A stretch of 64,000 bases of DNA from Labrenzia sp. OB1 (GCF_001624695.1 NZ_JSEP01000008.1:186001-250000); one strand, 5' to 3'. Counted from the first letter of the stretch, positions 1 through 8,992 are shown. Translations and numbers: made by a program. The notes: generated from the letters alone by a model not told the origin.

Positions 1-113
1 GATATCTAGGAGCAAGACCGGGTAACCTGTTTTTAAAGTTTTAGTCCCTGGAGCGCTATTTGGAGCGTTTTATCCTCGGCTCCGCTCCCAGGAATGTCTG
101 CCGGACCAGTATT

Positions 114-845
114 ATGTTAGACCGGGTGTATACAATTTTCGACAAACGCCGCCGTCCGCTGCGTAATCACGTGTATCTGGCCTTTCCCGATCATGACATT
201 GCATTTGCCCGGATCGCGGAGCCAGCATTTCATGCGCTTGCCCCCGTTCTCCACCACCTGGCCGGCACCGGCTTCTGCGGCACGTTCGCGGACCGGTCCG
301 CCAATGCGATGGAGATCTCGGACCGGTCCCTGTTTCATGGCAACGTTGAACTGCTCACGGCACGGGAACTGAAACGGCGCCACCCGGACATGAAGATCGT
401 CGCCTGGGTACAGGATCCGATGCATCGGCTCGCCTATTGTTACGACAAGATCATTGTGAACGATCTGCCGCTGCCTTCGTATTATCAGGAAAGCTATTTC
501 GACAAGTCGATGTCGCCACAGGATTTCGTCTCGCATGTGGCCTCAATCTCGGACCTTGAGGCGGACAACCTTTTTCGCAGCCAGACGGCGGCACTGACAT
601 ACAAGGGCGTGCTTACCGCGGATCTCATTCTGCTTCTGGAGCATTTCGAACACTCTCTGGAAAGGTTCCTCACAGCAGCATCCCAGAAATTCCGGCCCTC
701 CCCGTCGTTCACCTACCGGGCGCTGGATTATGTCTCGCCGGACACTCTGCGATCATTCGAGGACGAGGACCTGTGTTATAAACTGAGGCGGCGATACAAA
801 GCCGACTACGAATTGTTCAACGCACAGGCCGCAGTTCCAGCGTAG
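114..845 (+). CDS. sulfotransferase-family-like protein, degenerate
   Basis: The central part (WVQDPMHRLAYCYDK, then MSPQDFVSHVASISDLEAD and a LLLEHFEHSLERFL segment) follows the layout of bacterial Sulfotransfer_2 proteins, which move a sulfate group from PAPS to a sugar or lipid hydroxyl. The N-terminal stretch that normally holds the PAPS 5'-phosphosulfate loop (a Lys-x-Gly-Thr-Ser type motif) reads FPDHDIAFARIAEP and lacks the Lys and Thr, and the usual Arg before Asp-Pro in the 3'-phosphate site is Gln. Catalysis by the standard mechanism is therefore doubtful. Length, about 243 residues, is normal. The ATG at 114 has no clear ribosome site; a TTG at 60 preceded by GGAG at 50-53 would add 18 residues and is a real alternative. 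It stands alone, with no carbohydrate genes beside it. The family call is from pattern only. Confidence 0.6.
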   Translation: MLDRVYTIFDKRRRPLRNHVYLAFPDHDIAFARIAEPAFHALAPVLHHLAGTGFCGTFADRSANAMEISDRSLFHGNVELLTARELKRRHPDMKIVAWVQDPMHRLAYCYDKIIVNDLPLPSYYQESYFDKSMSPQDFVSHVASISDLEADNLFRSQTAALTYKGVLTADLILLLEHFEHSLERFLTAASQKFRPSPSFTYRALDYVSPDTLRSFEDEDLCYKLRRRYKADYELFNAQAAVPA

Positions 846-1189
846 TCCAGCTGAACCAAATTTCCGGTATAATCTTCAGATTTCAATTATTTCGTTGAAT
901 TCGACTGCCGCTACATTACCGCTGCATCGAAATTTGAAGCGGTTGTTCCCGGACGAGGTTTATGTAACGCCTATGGAACTTCGCTGCCCATTTCATGAGC
1001 TTCACGTCCCTGTATTAACTGAGATGGCAAAAGTTGCCCGGAAATACTCGCTTTTCTTTACATTTTACCTCTTCAACGCATTGACACCCGTGCGCATGGA
1101 TGTAGGGTGCGCACGTTGGCCGCCGTAGCAGACACGGTGCCGCCAAATTGAACCACGTCATCCGAAATAACATCCGGGCAAAGCGCTCC
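846..1189. other. intergenic region upstream of the DEAD-box helicase gene
   Basis: No convincing gene is present. A 77-codon TTG-started frame (895-1128) has no ribosome site and no recognisable composition. Directly before the helicase gene lies an inverted repeat, GTGCGCA at 1090-1096 and TGCGCAC at 1108-1114, overlapped by a TTGACA hexamer at 1081-1086. This could be a promoter with an operator, or a leader hairpin. Cold-shock control of such helicases through long leaders is common, but nothing here proves it. Confidence 0.4.
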
Positions 1190-2644
1190 ATGGCATTTGA
1201 TACTCTCGGTCTTAGCGAGAAGGTCCTCGCTGCAGTTGAAGCAGCAGGTTATAAAGAACCCACGGCAATCCAGGCGGGTGCAATCCCGCTGGTCCTGGAA
1301 CGGCGCGACGTGCTCGGCATCGCACAGACCGGCACCGGGAAAACCGCGAGCTTCACGCTGCCGATGCTGACGCTTCTTGAAAAAGGCAGGGCACGTGCGC
1401 GTATGCCGCGCACGCTCATCCTCGAACCCACGCGCGAACTCGCAGCGCAGGTTGAGGAAAACTTCGAGAAGTACGGCACCAACCACAAGCTCAATGTGGC
1501 CCTGCTCATAGGCGGTGTCTCGTTTTCCGAACAGGACAAAAAGCTGGACCGCGGCACGGATGTGCTCATTGCGACACCGGGTCGCCTGCTCGATCATGTC
1601 GAGCGCGGAAAACTGCTGCTGCAAGGTGTTGAAATCCTTGTCATCGATGAAGCCGACCGCATGCTTGACATGGGTTTCATTCCGGACATCGAGCGCATCT
1701 GCAAGTTGATCCCGTTCACGCGCCAGACCTTGTTTTTCTCGGCGACCATGCCTCCGGAGATCCAGAGACTCACAGAAGCTTTCCTGCAGAATCCCGCGCG
1801 GATTGAAGTCGCTCGCACGTCCTCGACGTCCGACAATGTGACCCAGTTGCTCAAAGCTTCCGGATCGAAGGATTTCGACAAGCGCGCAGCTCTGCGCGAA
1901 CTGCTCGAAGGCGCAGAAGACCTGCAGAACGCCATCATCTTCTGTAACCGCAAACGGGATGTGACGACGCTGTTCCGCTCACTGGAGCGTCATGAGTACA
2001 ATGTCGGCACCCTTCACGGTGACATGGACCAACGCACCCGTATGACGATGCTGGACAATTTCCGAAAGGGAAATATCAAGATCCTCGTTGCCAGCGATGT
2101 CGCCGCTCGCGGTCTGGACATTCCCGAAGTCAGCCACGTCTTCAATTACGACGTCCCGATCAATGCCGAAGACTATGTTCACAGGATCGGCCGGACTGCC
2201 CGTGCAGGCCGGAAAGGCACCGCCTACACGCTGGTGACCGAAGACGACCATAAATACCTGGCCGCCATCGAAACGCTTATCGAAAAAGCACCCGAATGGG
2301 TGGGGGAGCCTATCGACTTTGAAACCGCGGCCAAGGAACGCAAGGCCCGGCGAAGAGGCGGAAAGTCCACCAAGGATGTCAAGTCGAGCAACGACAACGA
2401 GGCTGAAAAGGCACCGGCGGCAAGCCGTAAGCGCTCGCAGTCCAAAACCCGGCAACCTGCTGCTGCAGCCGCAAGCACCACCGAAGAGCCGCAGGCAGCT
2501 CTGGCTCCCATTCCGGTGCCCAGCATTTCGGAACCCGCGGGTAGCAGGAAATCAAGAAACGAAAAGCTTGAACCGGCCTTCAGCCCAGGTGTTCACATTC
2601 CCGCATTTCTGTTGCGTGAACCTCGGCCTAAAAAAGCATCATAG
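1190..2644 (+). CDS. DEAD-box ATP-dependent RNA helicase, RhlE type
   Basis: An ATP-driven RNA unwinding enzyme of the RhlE/CsdA/DbpA group, acting in the cytoplasm on ribosome assembly or mRNA decay. Motifs are in order: Q motif region (FDTLGLSEKVL, EPTAIQ), Walker A AQTGTGKT near residues 45-52, PTRELA, DEAD at 153-156, SATM, and the C-terminal helicase motifs ARGLD and HRIGRTARAG. The core ends near residue 390 and is followed by a basic, Ala/Ser/Pro-rich low-complexity tail of about 95 residues (KARRRGGKSTKDVK onward) that probably binds RNA. The ATG at 1190 is chosen because the Q motif starts within a few residues of it; an in-frame TTG at 1148 adds only unconserved residues. The gene appears monocistronic. 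Which rhlE paralogue it is cannot be told from this window. Confidence 0.93.
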   Translation: MAFDTLGLSEKVLAAVEAAGYKEPTAIQAGAIPLVLERRDVLGIAQTGTGKTASFTLPMLTLLEKGRARARMPRTLILEPTRELAAQVEENFEKYGTNHKLNVALLIGGVSFSEQDKKLDRGTDVLIATPGRLLDHVERGKLLLQGVEILVIDEADRMLDMGFIPDIERICKLIPFTRQTLFFSATMPPEIQRLTEAFLQNPARIEVARTSSTSDNVTQLLKASGSKDFDKRAALRELLEGAEDLQNAIIFCNRKRDVTTLFRSLERHEYNVGTLHGDMDQRTRMTMLDNFRKGNIKILVASDVAARGLDIPEVSHVFNYDVPINAEDYVHRIGRTARAGRKGTAYTLVTEDDHKYLAAIETLIEKAPEWVGEPIDFETAAKERKARRRGGKSTKDVKSSNDNEAEKAPAASRKRSQSKTRQPAAAAASTTEEPQAALAPIPVPSISEPAGSRKSRNEKLEPAFSPGVHIPAFLLREPRPKKAS

Positions 2645-2765
2645 CCAAAAATACCTACAGGTTTCTCTTCGGATTTAACGGGTCCTTAAACCTTACGTCA
2701 GAGTCTGAGCCTTGGTTCTTGCGGCCGTGTGGGGCGGTTCGCGGGACTTAGGCGAGAGTAATTTG

Positions 2766-3827
2766 ATGCCGGATTCAGACGACCACCAACGGACCATCGG
2801 GTACGGTGCGTCCGCGCTCAATTACATAAAGAAGAATATGCTGCCAGCTTATCCGCGTTGCTATGAGCTGTGGTACACTTATTCTGCCGGATACAATCAG
2901 GGATTGAACCGGGCCATCAATGAATCCATCAAGGCCAACGGACGAGTCAGCACGGATGAAATGCTGACTCTTTACGGACGGTTTCTGTCTCCCATTCGTC
3001 TGGGTGACAGGCTGGACGAAGTCGGGACCAAGGTTTCCAGAGAGGTCGAGGAGCTGGTGGATTCGCTCAAATTGAGCGCGGATGCAACCTCCGACTATGG
3101 GGTTGCGCTGGAACAGGCCAGCGAAAAGATCAAGTCGGTCGACGACCCCAAGAAACTCCAGAATTACGTAACGCATCTGGTGAAATCGACCCAGAGCGCT
3201 GTCGTTTCCAACCGCAAGCTTGAAAGCCAGCTGCTGGAATCCAAGAAGCATATCGAGAACCTCCAGTCCTCCCTTGAAGCGATCCGATATGAATCGCTGA
3301 CGGACGAACTGACGACACTGAGCAATCGCAAACATTTCGAGAACTCGATAGAGCGGGCCATCGAACTGGCCCAAACGGGCGAGAACGGTTTTGCGTTGCT
3401 GATGACAGATATCGATCACTTCAAGAATTTCAACGATACCTACGGCCACCAGACAGGTGATCAGGTGCTGCGTCTCGTTGCGCTTGCCGTGAAACAGAAT
3501 ATCAAGGCCAAGGATATCGCCTGCCGCTATGGCGGCGAGGAATTCGCGATCATTCTTCCGCATGAACACCTGGATGCGGCCATTGAAATCAGTGAGCGCA
3601 TTCGCGTGGCGGTGATGTCAAAGGAACTCGTAAAGCGGTCGACCGGAGAAAATCTCGGCCGGGTCTCCATTTCCGTCGGCATTTCCACCTACCAGGACAC
3701 AGACAACGTTCACTCTATCGTTTCGCGAGCGGACGAAGCGCTTTATGCAGCCAAAAACGCCGGCCGCAATCTGGTGAGGAGCGAAAAAGACCTCACAGTT
3801 TCTGTAGATCAGGTGGATGTGGCCTGA
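2766..3827 (+). CDS. diguanylate cyclase (GGDEF domain), cytoplasmic
   Basis: Makes cyclic di-GMP from two GTP. The C-terminal half is a GGDEF domain with the signature GGEEF at residues 256-260, preceded by the metal-binding TDIDHFKNFND segment, and ending with SISVGIS and the AYYAAKN-like ADEALYAAKNAGRN. The product-inhibition I-site, normally RxxD five residues before GGEEF, reads KAKD, so feedback inhibition may be weak. The N-terminal half (CYELWYTYSAGYNQGLN, then a predicted coiled coil around residues 140-185) is the conserved alphaproteobacterial module often fused to such cyclases. No membrane segment is seen. The ATG at 2766 follows a GGCGAGAG ribosome site; a TTG-started frame at 2712 is less likely. 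It is convergent with tenA. Confidence 0.92.
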   Translation: MPDSDDHQRTIGYGASALNYIKKNMLPAYPRCYELWYTYSAGYNQGLNRAINESIKANGRVSTDEMLTLYGRFLSPIRLGDRLDEVGTKVSREVEELVDSLKLSADATSDYGVALEQASEKIKSVDDPKKLQNYVTHLVKSTQSAVVSNRKLESQLLESKKHIENLQSSLEAIRYESLTDELTTLSNRKHFENSIERAIELAQTGENGFALLMTDIDHFKNFNDTYGHQTGDQVLRLVALAVKQNIKAKDIACRYGGEEFAIILPHEHLDAAIEISERIRVAVMSKELVKRSTGENLGRVSISVGISTYQDTDNVHSIVSRADEALYAAKNAGRNLVRSEKDLTVSVDQVDVA

Positions 3828-3933
3828 AGTCCGTTCGCCGATCAAGCGAATTTTCAAGCAGCCAACAGCTTCACGACGCTTTTGTCTTTGTACAATCTGC
3901 GCGGTCAGACTGTCGTGATAGTCCTGTCGGTGT

Positions 3934-4596
3934 TCAACGACGGACGTCGAGACCCATCTGCCAGAAATCGCTTTCCAGCCGACAGGCTTTTTCGAATATC
4001 GACAAAACGCGAGGATAGCGGTTTTCAGTCAACACCTGATCCGCTGTCCGGTCCAGCCAGTTTGTGAACTCTCTGGCGAGACCCTGGTAGGCGTCGCCGG
4101 CATATTCCCCGATCCACAGGCGATAAGGGTTTTCCGCATGATCCGCGCCCTCCCCGCGAAGGCGTGCCCCGATCTCCGCATAACCGATGACGCAAGGCGC
4201 AAGAGCCGCCTGCAGGTCGAGAAGATCGCCACTCATGCCCGCATCCAGCACGAACCTCGTGTACGCCATTGTCGGTGTGTCTTCGGGTGCCTTTTCGATG
4301 TCGGCCCTGGACATTCCCCAACTTCCGCACAAACCGACGTGCAGATCCAGCTCCATGTCCAGAATTGCCTTCACGCCTTCCAGCGACTGGCGCATGTCGT
4401 CAAGCGTCGGGCTCTTGTAAACGCCGAGCGCATATGCGCGCGCAAACTGGATGAGAAACAGGTAGTCCTGCACGAGATAATGCCGGAAGCAATCCTGCGG
4501 CAGGGAGGCGTTACCGAGCTGTTTTACGAAATCATGGTTCGTATAGGCGGCCCATTGCGGCGCCGCATCGGCCTTGAGCCGTTCAAACAATGTCAT
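3934..4596 (-). CDS. tenA: TenA family aminopyrimidine aminohydrolase (thiaminase II)
   Basis: Hydrolyses 4-amino-5-aminomethyl-2-methylpyrimidine to HMP, salvaging the pyrimidine of degraded thiamin. The catalytic cysteine is Cys135 in APCVIGYAEIG, at the same number as in Bacillus subtilis TenA; Asp44 (LVQDYLF) and Glu208 (LESDFW) fit the other active-site acids. At 220 residues it has the normal length. It lies 41 bases behind sufA on the same strand, so it may be carried as the last gene of the suf operon. No thi genes are nearby. ThiC is an Fe-S enzyme, which makes a link between Fe-S supply and thiamin salvage plausible but unproven. Confidence 0.93.
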   Translation of the reverse strand: MTLFERLKADAAPQWAAYTNHDFVKQLGNASLPQDCFRHYLVQDYLFLIQFARAYALGVYKSPTLDDMRQSLEGVKAILDMELDLHVGLCGSWGMSRADIEKAPEDTPTMAYTRFVLDAGMSGDLLDLQAALAPCVIGYAEIGARLRGEGADHAENPYRLWIGEYAGDAYQGLAREFTNWLDRTADQVLTENRYPRVLSIFEKACRLESDFWQMGLDVRR

Positions 4597-4637
4597 GAGG
4601 ATCCATCGAGGTGGAATGGTGGATTGTTGAGCAGTGC

Positions 4638-5015
4638 TCAGCGGGCGGCGGCACTCAGGTCAGCGGCCTGAAGCGACACGGATTCGCCGCAACCACATGC
4701 GGACACTTCATTCGGGTTCTTGAATACAAATCCCGACCGGAACTTGGTGATTTCGAAGTCCATCTCGGTTCCGAGAAGGAAAAGCACAGCGGACGGATCC
4801 ACAAACAGTTTTGCGCCCTTGTCCTCAATCACGTCGTCCCCCGGTTTCGCGTCCTCCACCAGATTCATCGTGTATTCCATCCCGGCGCAGCCCCCGGTCT
4901 TGATCCCGACACGCAGGCCAATCGCCTTGCCGCCGGAATTCTCGACGAGTTCCGTCACGCGCCCGGCGGCGGCGTCGGTCAGGGTCATAACCTGGAATTT
5001 TCCGGCGGAAGCCAT
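4638..5015 (-). CDS. sufA: HesB/IscA-family A-type Fe-S carrier SufA
   Basis: An A-type carrier that accepts a cluster from the SufBCD scaffold and hands it to target enzymes. The three cluster-binding cysteines are present: Cys43 in TGGCAGMEY and Cys107/Cys109 in SACGCGES. Length is 125 residues, with a short Ala-rich C-terminal tail beyond the usual end. It follows sufT by about 70 bases and closes the suf set, the same order as the sufS2BCDS1XA operon described in Agrobacterium. The ATG at 5015 gives MASAGKFQVMTLTDAAA, which begins just before the conserved domain. Confidence 0.95.
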   Translation of the reverse strand: MASAGKFQVMTLTDAAAGRVTELVENSGGKAIGLRVGIKTGGCAGMEYTMNLVEDAKPGDDVIEDKGAKLFVDPSAVLFLLGTEMDFEITKFRSGFVFKNPNEVSACGCGESVSLQAADLSAAAR

Positions 5016-5088
5016 TTCGTCCTCATTCAGTTCCGGGGTACCAAAACCTGATATAGGGTATCAGCTTATCGGATAAAAGCTTCCCAAT

Positions 5089-5484
5089 TCAATACCAGTT
5101 GAGTGCAACCTTGGCTTCGTCGGACATCCTGTCCGGCGTCCATGGCGGATCGAAGACCATATCGACGTTGACGGGACCGACACCGGCGACGGCCGAGACG
5201 GCATTTTCCACCCACCCCGGCATTTCACCGGCGACCGGGCATCCCGGAGCGGTCAGCGTCATGTCGATATTGATCGACCGGTCATCCTCGATGTCGACCT
5301 TGTAGATCAGACCGAGCTCATAGATATCGCACGGAATTTCCGGATCGTAGACCGACTTGAGAGCGCCAACGATATCGCCTGTAAGCCTGTCGAGTTCATC
5401 GGCGGGAATGGCGCTTTTGGCCGAGACTTCTGTCTGCAGCTCTTCGCCAGTCGCGGCCGTATCAATCGTGGTAGCGTTTTCCAT
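5089..5484 (-). CDS. sufT: SUF system Fe-S maturation protein SufT (DUF59/MIP18)
   Basis: A DUF59 protein of the SufT/SufX class, an accessory factor for Fe-S protein maturation. The core VYDPEIPCDIYELGLIYKVD and MTLTAPGCPVAGEMP carry the family's DPE motif and conserved cysteine; the C-terminus shows VNVDMVFDPPWTPDRMSDEAK. About 40 variable acidic residues precede the domain. The start at 5484 is chosen because an AAGGAC-type ribosome site lies just upstream; a longer frame to 5556 would overlap the sufS end. It starts 13 bases after the sufS stop, so the two are surely co-transcribed. Confidence 0.93.
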   Translation of the reverse strand: MENATTIDTAATGEELQTEVSAKSAIPADELDRLTGDIVGALKSVYDPEIPCDIYELGLIYKVDIEDDRSINIDMTLTAPGCPVAGEMPGWVENAVSAVAGVGPVNVDMVFDPPWTPDRMSDEAKVALNWY

Positions 5485-5497
5485 CCTGGGTCCGTCC

Positions 5498-6754
5498 TTA
5501 CCCGAAAAAACTCTGCGCCTTGAGAAGCGCCTCGTAAAGCGTATCGACCTCGGCACGAGTGTTATAAAGCCCGAAGCTTGCCCGACATGTAGAGGTCACA
5601 CCGTATCTTGCCAAGAGTGGCTGAGCGCAATGGGTTCCGGCACGAACCGCAACCCCTGCCCTGTCGATGATCGTCGCCACATCATGGGCATGAGCCCCCT
5701 CAATTTCGAAAGAGACTATCGCTCCCTTTCCAGGCGCATCGCCGAAGATCCTGAGGGAGTTGATTTCCCCCAGTTTCTGATGTGCATAGTCCTTCAGATC
5801 CGCCTCATGACGGGCGATATTCTCCCGGCCGAGCGCATCCATATAGTCCAGGGCCGCTCCCAACCCGATCGCCTGGACGATCGGCGGAGTTCCCGCTTCG
5901 AAGCGATGCGGAGGATCATTATAGGTGATCATGTCTTCCATGACATCAAGGATCATTTCACCGCCGCCATTGAACGGACGCATTGCCTTCAACCTGTCGG
6001 GCTTGCCCCAAAGCACGCCAATCCCGGAGGGGCCATAGACCTTGTGGCCGGTGAAAACGTAGTAGTCGCAATCGATTTCCTGCACATCGACCGGTAAATG
6101 TACAGCCGACTGACTGCCGTCGACCAGGACCGGGATGCCACGTTCATGTGCGATGCGGCAGACTTCCTTGACCGGAACCACGGTGCCCAGCACGTTGGAC
6201 ATATGTGTGATCGCCACCAGTCGGGTTTTGTCGCTGAGCGCATCCGCGAAGGCGTCCAGATCGAACGATCCGTCTTCGCGCACATAGACCCATTTCAGCT
6301 TTGCGCCATGGCGCTCGCGATGGAAATGCCAGGGTACGATGTTCGAATGATGCTCCATGATGGAAAGAACGATCTCTCCGCCATCTGCGAAATAGTCCGG
6401 CCCGAGACCATAGGAGACAAGGTTGATCGCTTCCGTCGTCGACCTGGTGAAGACGACCTCGTCAACGGAACGAGCATTGAGGAACCGGCGAACCTTCTCG
6501 CGAGCGGCTTCGTAATTGTCCGTTGCTGTGTTGGACAGATAGTGCAGGCCCCGGTGCACATTGGCATATTCATGCGAATAAGCCTTTGTGACCGCATCGA
6601 TAACGGCCTGCGGTTTTTGCGCCGAGGCCCCGTTGTCGAGATAGACCAGCGGCTTGCCATAGACTTCGCGTGCCAGGATCGGAAAATCCTTGCGGATCGT
6701 TTCGACATCGTAACCCGGTGCCCGGGAGGTCGCGTGAGCGGTTGCAACCGACAT
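5498..6754 (-). CDS. sufS: SufS-type cysteine desulfurase (class II)
   Basis: A PLP enzyme that takes sulfur from L-cysteine as a persulfide and supplies it to SufBCD. The PLP lysine is Lys238 in FTGHKVYGP, and the persulfide cysteine is Cys376 in RAGTHCAQPL, the short-loop arrangement of class II enzymes. The start region LVYLDNGASAQKP is also typical. Length is 418 residues. It sits between sufD (148-base gap with small inverted repeats) and sufT. A second, class I desulfurase heads the same operon. Class II enzymes usually need SufE or SufU as sulfur acceptor, and neither is visible in this window. Confidence 0.95.
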   Translation of the reverse strand: MSVATAHATSRAPGYDVETIRKDFPILAREVYGKPLVYLDNGASAQKPQAVIDAVTKAYSHEYANVHRGLHYLSNTATDNYEAAREKVRRFLNARSVDEVVFTRSTTEAINLVSYGLGPDYFADGGEIVLSIMEHHSNIVPWHFHRERHGAKLKWVYVREDGSFDLDAFADALSDKTRLVAITHMSNVLGTVVPVKEVCRIAHERGIPVLVDGSQSAVHLPVDVQEIDCDYYVFTGHKVYGPSGIGVLWGKPDRLKAMRPFNGGGEMILDVMEDMITYNDPPHRFEAGTPPIVQAIGLGAALDYMDALGRENIARHEADLKDYAHQKLGEINSLRIFGDAPGKGAIVSFEIEGAHAHDVATIIDRAGVAVRAGTHCAQPLLARYGVTSTCRASFGLYNTRAEVDTLYEALLKAQSFFG

Positions 6755-6792
6755 AAGCCGCTGCTCCTTGTTTCCAGATCACCCTGTTGGCA

Positions 6793-6814
6793 ACGCCGTG
6801 AACCGCCACGGCGT
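6793..6814 (-). repeat. inverted repeat in the sufD-sufS gap
   Basis: ACGCCGTG at 6793-6800 pairs exactly with CACGGCGT at 6807-6814, giving an 8-bp stem and 6-base loop in the mRNA between sufD and sufS. A weaker pair (TCCGG at 6855-6859, CCGGA at 6868-6872) lies nearer sufD. There is no U-run, so a processing or pausing hairpin fits better than a terminator. This 148-base gap is the longest break inside the suf operon. Confidence 0.5.
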
Positions 6815-6902
6815 CCGCTTCGATCGTTTCCGGTCCCAACTTCCGGGAAGGACATCCGGATGAAACTCCGGACGCCTTGTCCCCGACCCGGGATCGATAC
6901 CT

Positions 6903-8222
6903 TTAGTGGCCGGCGAGCCAGTCGCGCACCCGCGCTTCCAGACCCTCGGTCACATCGTCTTCGCCATATTCCTCGATAGCTTCGGCAAGGAAGGCGAGCA
7001 CGAGAAGCGTTCTGGCCTCGTCTTCAGGTATGCCGCGGGCGCGGAGGTAGAACAGCAGATCCTCGTCAATCTGACCGCTGGTTGCGCCATGCGCGCAAAT
7101 GACGTCGTCCGCGAAGATTTCAAGCTCCGGCTTGTTGGCCATTTCCGCGTCTTCGGAGAGAAGCAGCGCCTGGGTCATCATTTCGCCGTCGGTTTTCTGG
7201 GCATGCTGGGCAACGTTGATGCGGCCCTGGTAGACCCCCTTCGCACGGCCATCGAGAACCGTCTTGAAGAATTCACGGCTGTTGCAGTGAGCTACCGCAT
7301 GGTCGACGATCAGTGTCTGGTCCGCCAGATCCTCATCGCGTGCCATGGTGACACCGTAAATGCCGGCATTGGAATTCTCGCCCGCGAAATTGATGAACTG
7401 CTGGTTACGTATGAACCGCGGGCCGGCAATAAATCCGAGCGATTTGAACTCGGCTTGCGCGCCGACCGTGGCAATTGAGGTGAACAGCCTGGCGGCATCC
7501 GACTGCCCGACGATCAACCGTGTCGCCACAAGCGAGGCTGTGTCGGCAACATCGTAATCGAACACCGTGTTGCTTTCGCCGTCGCCGGTTTCGCCGACGA
7601 AAGTCTCCAAAAGGCGCAGCTTCGCGCCCTTTGCGACGCTGATCTTGCTGCGGCTGACCTGCGCGCCGGCAGAAGCCGCAACGTGCACCAGTTCAACTGG
7701 CCTGGAGATTTCAGCGCCCTCTTTCACCGTCACGACAACCCCGCCCTGAACGAATGCGGTGTTGAGCGCCAGGATGCCGTCATTTGCCGCGGATTTCGGC
7801 GAGGCAAGAAGCTGCGCACCATGTGCACAGGCAAGTTCGTCGGTCAGACTGGTAACGATCACGCCTTCGCCTGCGAGCGCCTCGATATCGGAAAGCCCGG
7901 GAACAAAGGTGCCATTGGCGACGACGATCCGGAAACGCTCCAGGCCTTCAAAGGCGTCCTGACTGCCCAGAACGGTCTTGACCGCGCTTTCATCGGCAGC
8001 GGCTGCCAGCGGAGCAGCCGACTTCATGAAGGCGCGCAGGTCGGTGTATTTATATTCCTCGACACGCCGGTGCGGCAGACCCTTGTCGCGGATCTGGCTG
8101 ACAGCGGCTTCCCTGAGGGCCGTAACGGCCACAGAACCGGTCAGGACACCCTTGGCGGCCTCGAAACGGTCGATCAGATCGCTCTCAGCCTGCGTGTGCT
8201 TGATTGGGACGCTTGCATTCAT
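6903..8222 (-). CDS. sufD: Fe-S assembly scaffold protein SufD
   Basis: The SufD subunit of the SufBC2D scaffold on which new Fe-S clusters form. The right-handed beta-helix core is visible from about residue 130 (SAGAQVSRSKISVAKGAKLRLLE) through the conserved DHAVAHCNSREFFKTVLDG and AQKTDGEM segments. The C-terminus has the family's CAHGATSGQIDEDLLFYLRARGI stretch with the conserved Cys and His. Length is about 439 residues. The ATG at 8222 (MNASVPIKH) is preferred over a longer frame that runs into sufC. It begins 14 bases after the sufC stop. Confidence 0.95.
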   Translation of the reverse strand: MNASVPIKHTQAESDLIDRFEAAKGVLTGSVAVTALREAAVSQIRDKGLPHRRVEEYKYTDLRAFMKSAAPLAAAADESAVKTVLGSQDAFEGLERFRIVVANGTFVPGLSDIEALAGEGVIVTSLTDELACAHGAQLLASPKSAANDGILALNTAFVQGGVVVTVKEGAEISRPVELVHVAASAGAQVSRSKISVAKGAKLRLLETFVGETGDGESNTVFDYDVADTASLVATRLIVGQSDAARLFTSIATVGAQAEFKSLGFIAGPRFIRNQQFINFAGENSNAGIYGVTMARDEDLADQTLIVDHAVAHCNSREFFKTVLDGRAKGVYQGRINVAQHAQKTDGEMMTQALLLSEDAEMANKPELEIFADDVICAHGATSGQIDEDLLFYLRARGIPEDEARTLLVLAFLAEAIEEYGEDDVTEGLEARVRDWLAGH

Positions 8223-8236
8223 ATCGCGTTGCTCCC

Positions 8237-8992
8237 TCAAGCCGCGGCGTCGACGTAGTCGGCGTAACCGTTCTTTTCCAGCTCGAGCGCCAGATCCTTG
8301 TCGCCGGTCTTGACGATCCTGCCCTTCGACAGGACATGCACGACATCGGGCACGATGTGATCCAGCAGACGCTGATAGTGGGTGATGACCACCATGGCCC
8401 GGTCCGGACCGCGCAGCTTGTTGACACCGTCAGAGACGATGCGCAGCGCATCGATGTCGAGACCGGAATCTGTTTCGTCGAGCACGCAGAGTTTCGGCTC
8501 CAGCAATGACATCTGCAGAATTTCGGCGCGCTTCTTCTCGCCGCCGGAAAAGCCGACATTGAGCGGCCGCTTCAGCATGTCCATGGACACGTTGAGATGG
8601 CCTGCCGCTTCCTTGACCCGTTTCATGAAGTCGGGAATGGAGAGCTGGGCTTCACCGCGCGCCTTGCGCTGCGCGTTCATGGCCGTTTTCAGGAATTCCA
8701 TGGTGGCGACACCGGGGATCTCGATCGGATACTGAAACGCCAGGAACATGCCCGCTGCTGCGCGCTCGTCCGGCGACATGTCAAGCATGTTCTGACCGTC
8801 GAAGAGCACTTCACCCTCGGTGATCTCGTAATCGTCCTTGCCGGCGAGAACATAGGACAGGGTCGACTTGCCGGAACCGTTCGGCCCCATGATGGCATGC
8901 ACTTCGCCCGCCTTGACGGTCAGATTGACGCCGCGCAGGATCTCGGTTTCGTCTTCCGCGATGCGGGCGTGCAGGTTCTTGATCTCAAGCAT
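8237..8992 (-). CDS. sufC: Fe-S assembly ATPase SufC
   Basis: The ABC-type ATPase that drives conformational change of the SufBCD scaffold. Walker A is GPNGSGKST at residues 36-44; the signature is SGGEKKRAEI; Walker B is LCVLDETDSGLDID, with the DSGLD form typical of SufC; the switch histidine is in VVITHYQRLL. Length is 251 residues with no membrane segment, as expected for this soluble ATPase. It lies between sufB (64-base gap) and sufD (14-base gap). Confidence 0.96.
   Translation of the reverse strand: MLEIKNLHARIAEDETEILRGVNLTVKAGEVHAIMGPNGSGKSTLSYVLAGKDDYEITEGEVLFDGQNMLDMSPDERAAAGMFLAFQYPIEIPGVATMEFLKTAMNAQRKARGEAQLSIPDFMKRVKEAAGHLNVSMDMLKRPLNVGFSGGEKKRAEILQMSLLEPKLCVLDETDSGLDIDALRIVSDGVNKLRGPDRAMVVITHYQRLLDHIVPDVVHVLSKGRIVKTGDKDLALELEKNGYADYVDAAA

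Noticed and set aside
895..1128. 77-codon TTG-started frame before the helicase gene
   Set aside because: No ribosome site, no recognisable composition, and it runs through the inverted repeat of the helicase leader.
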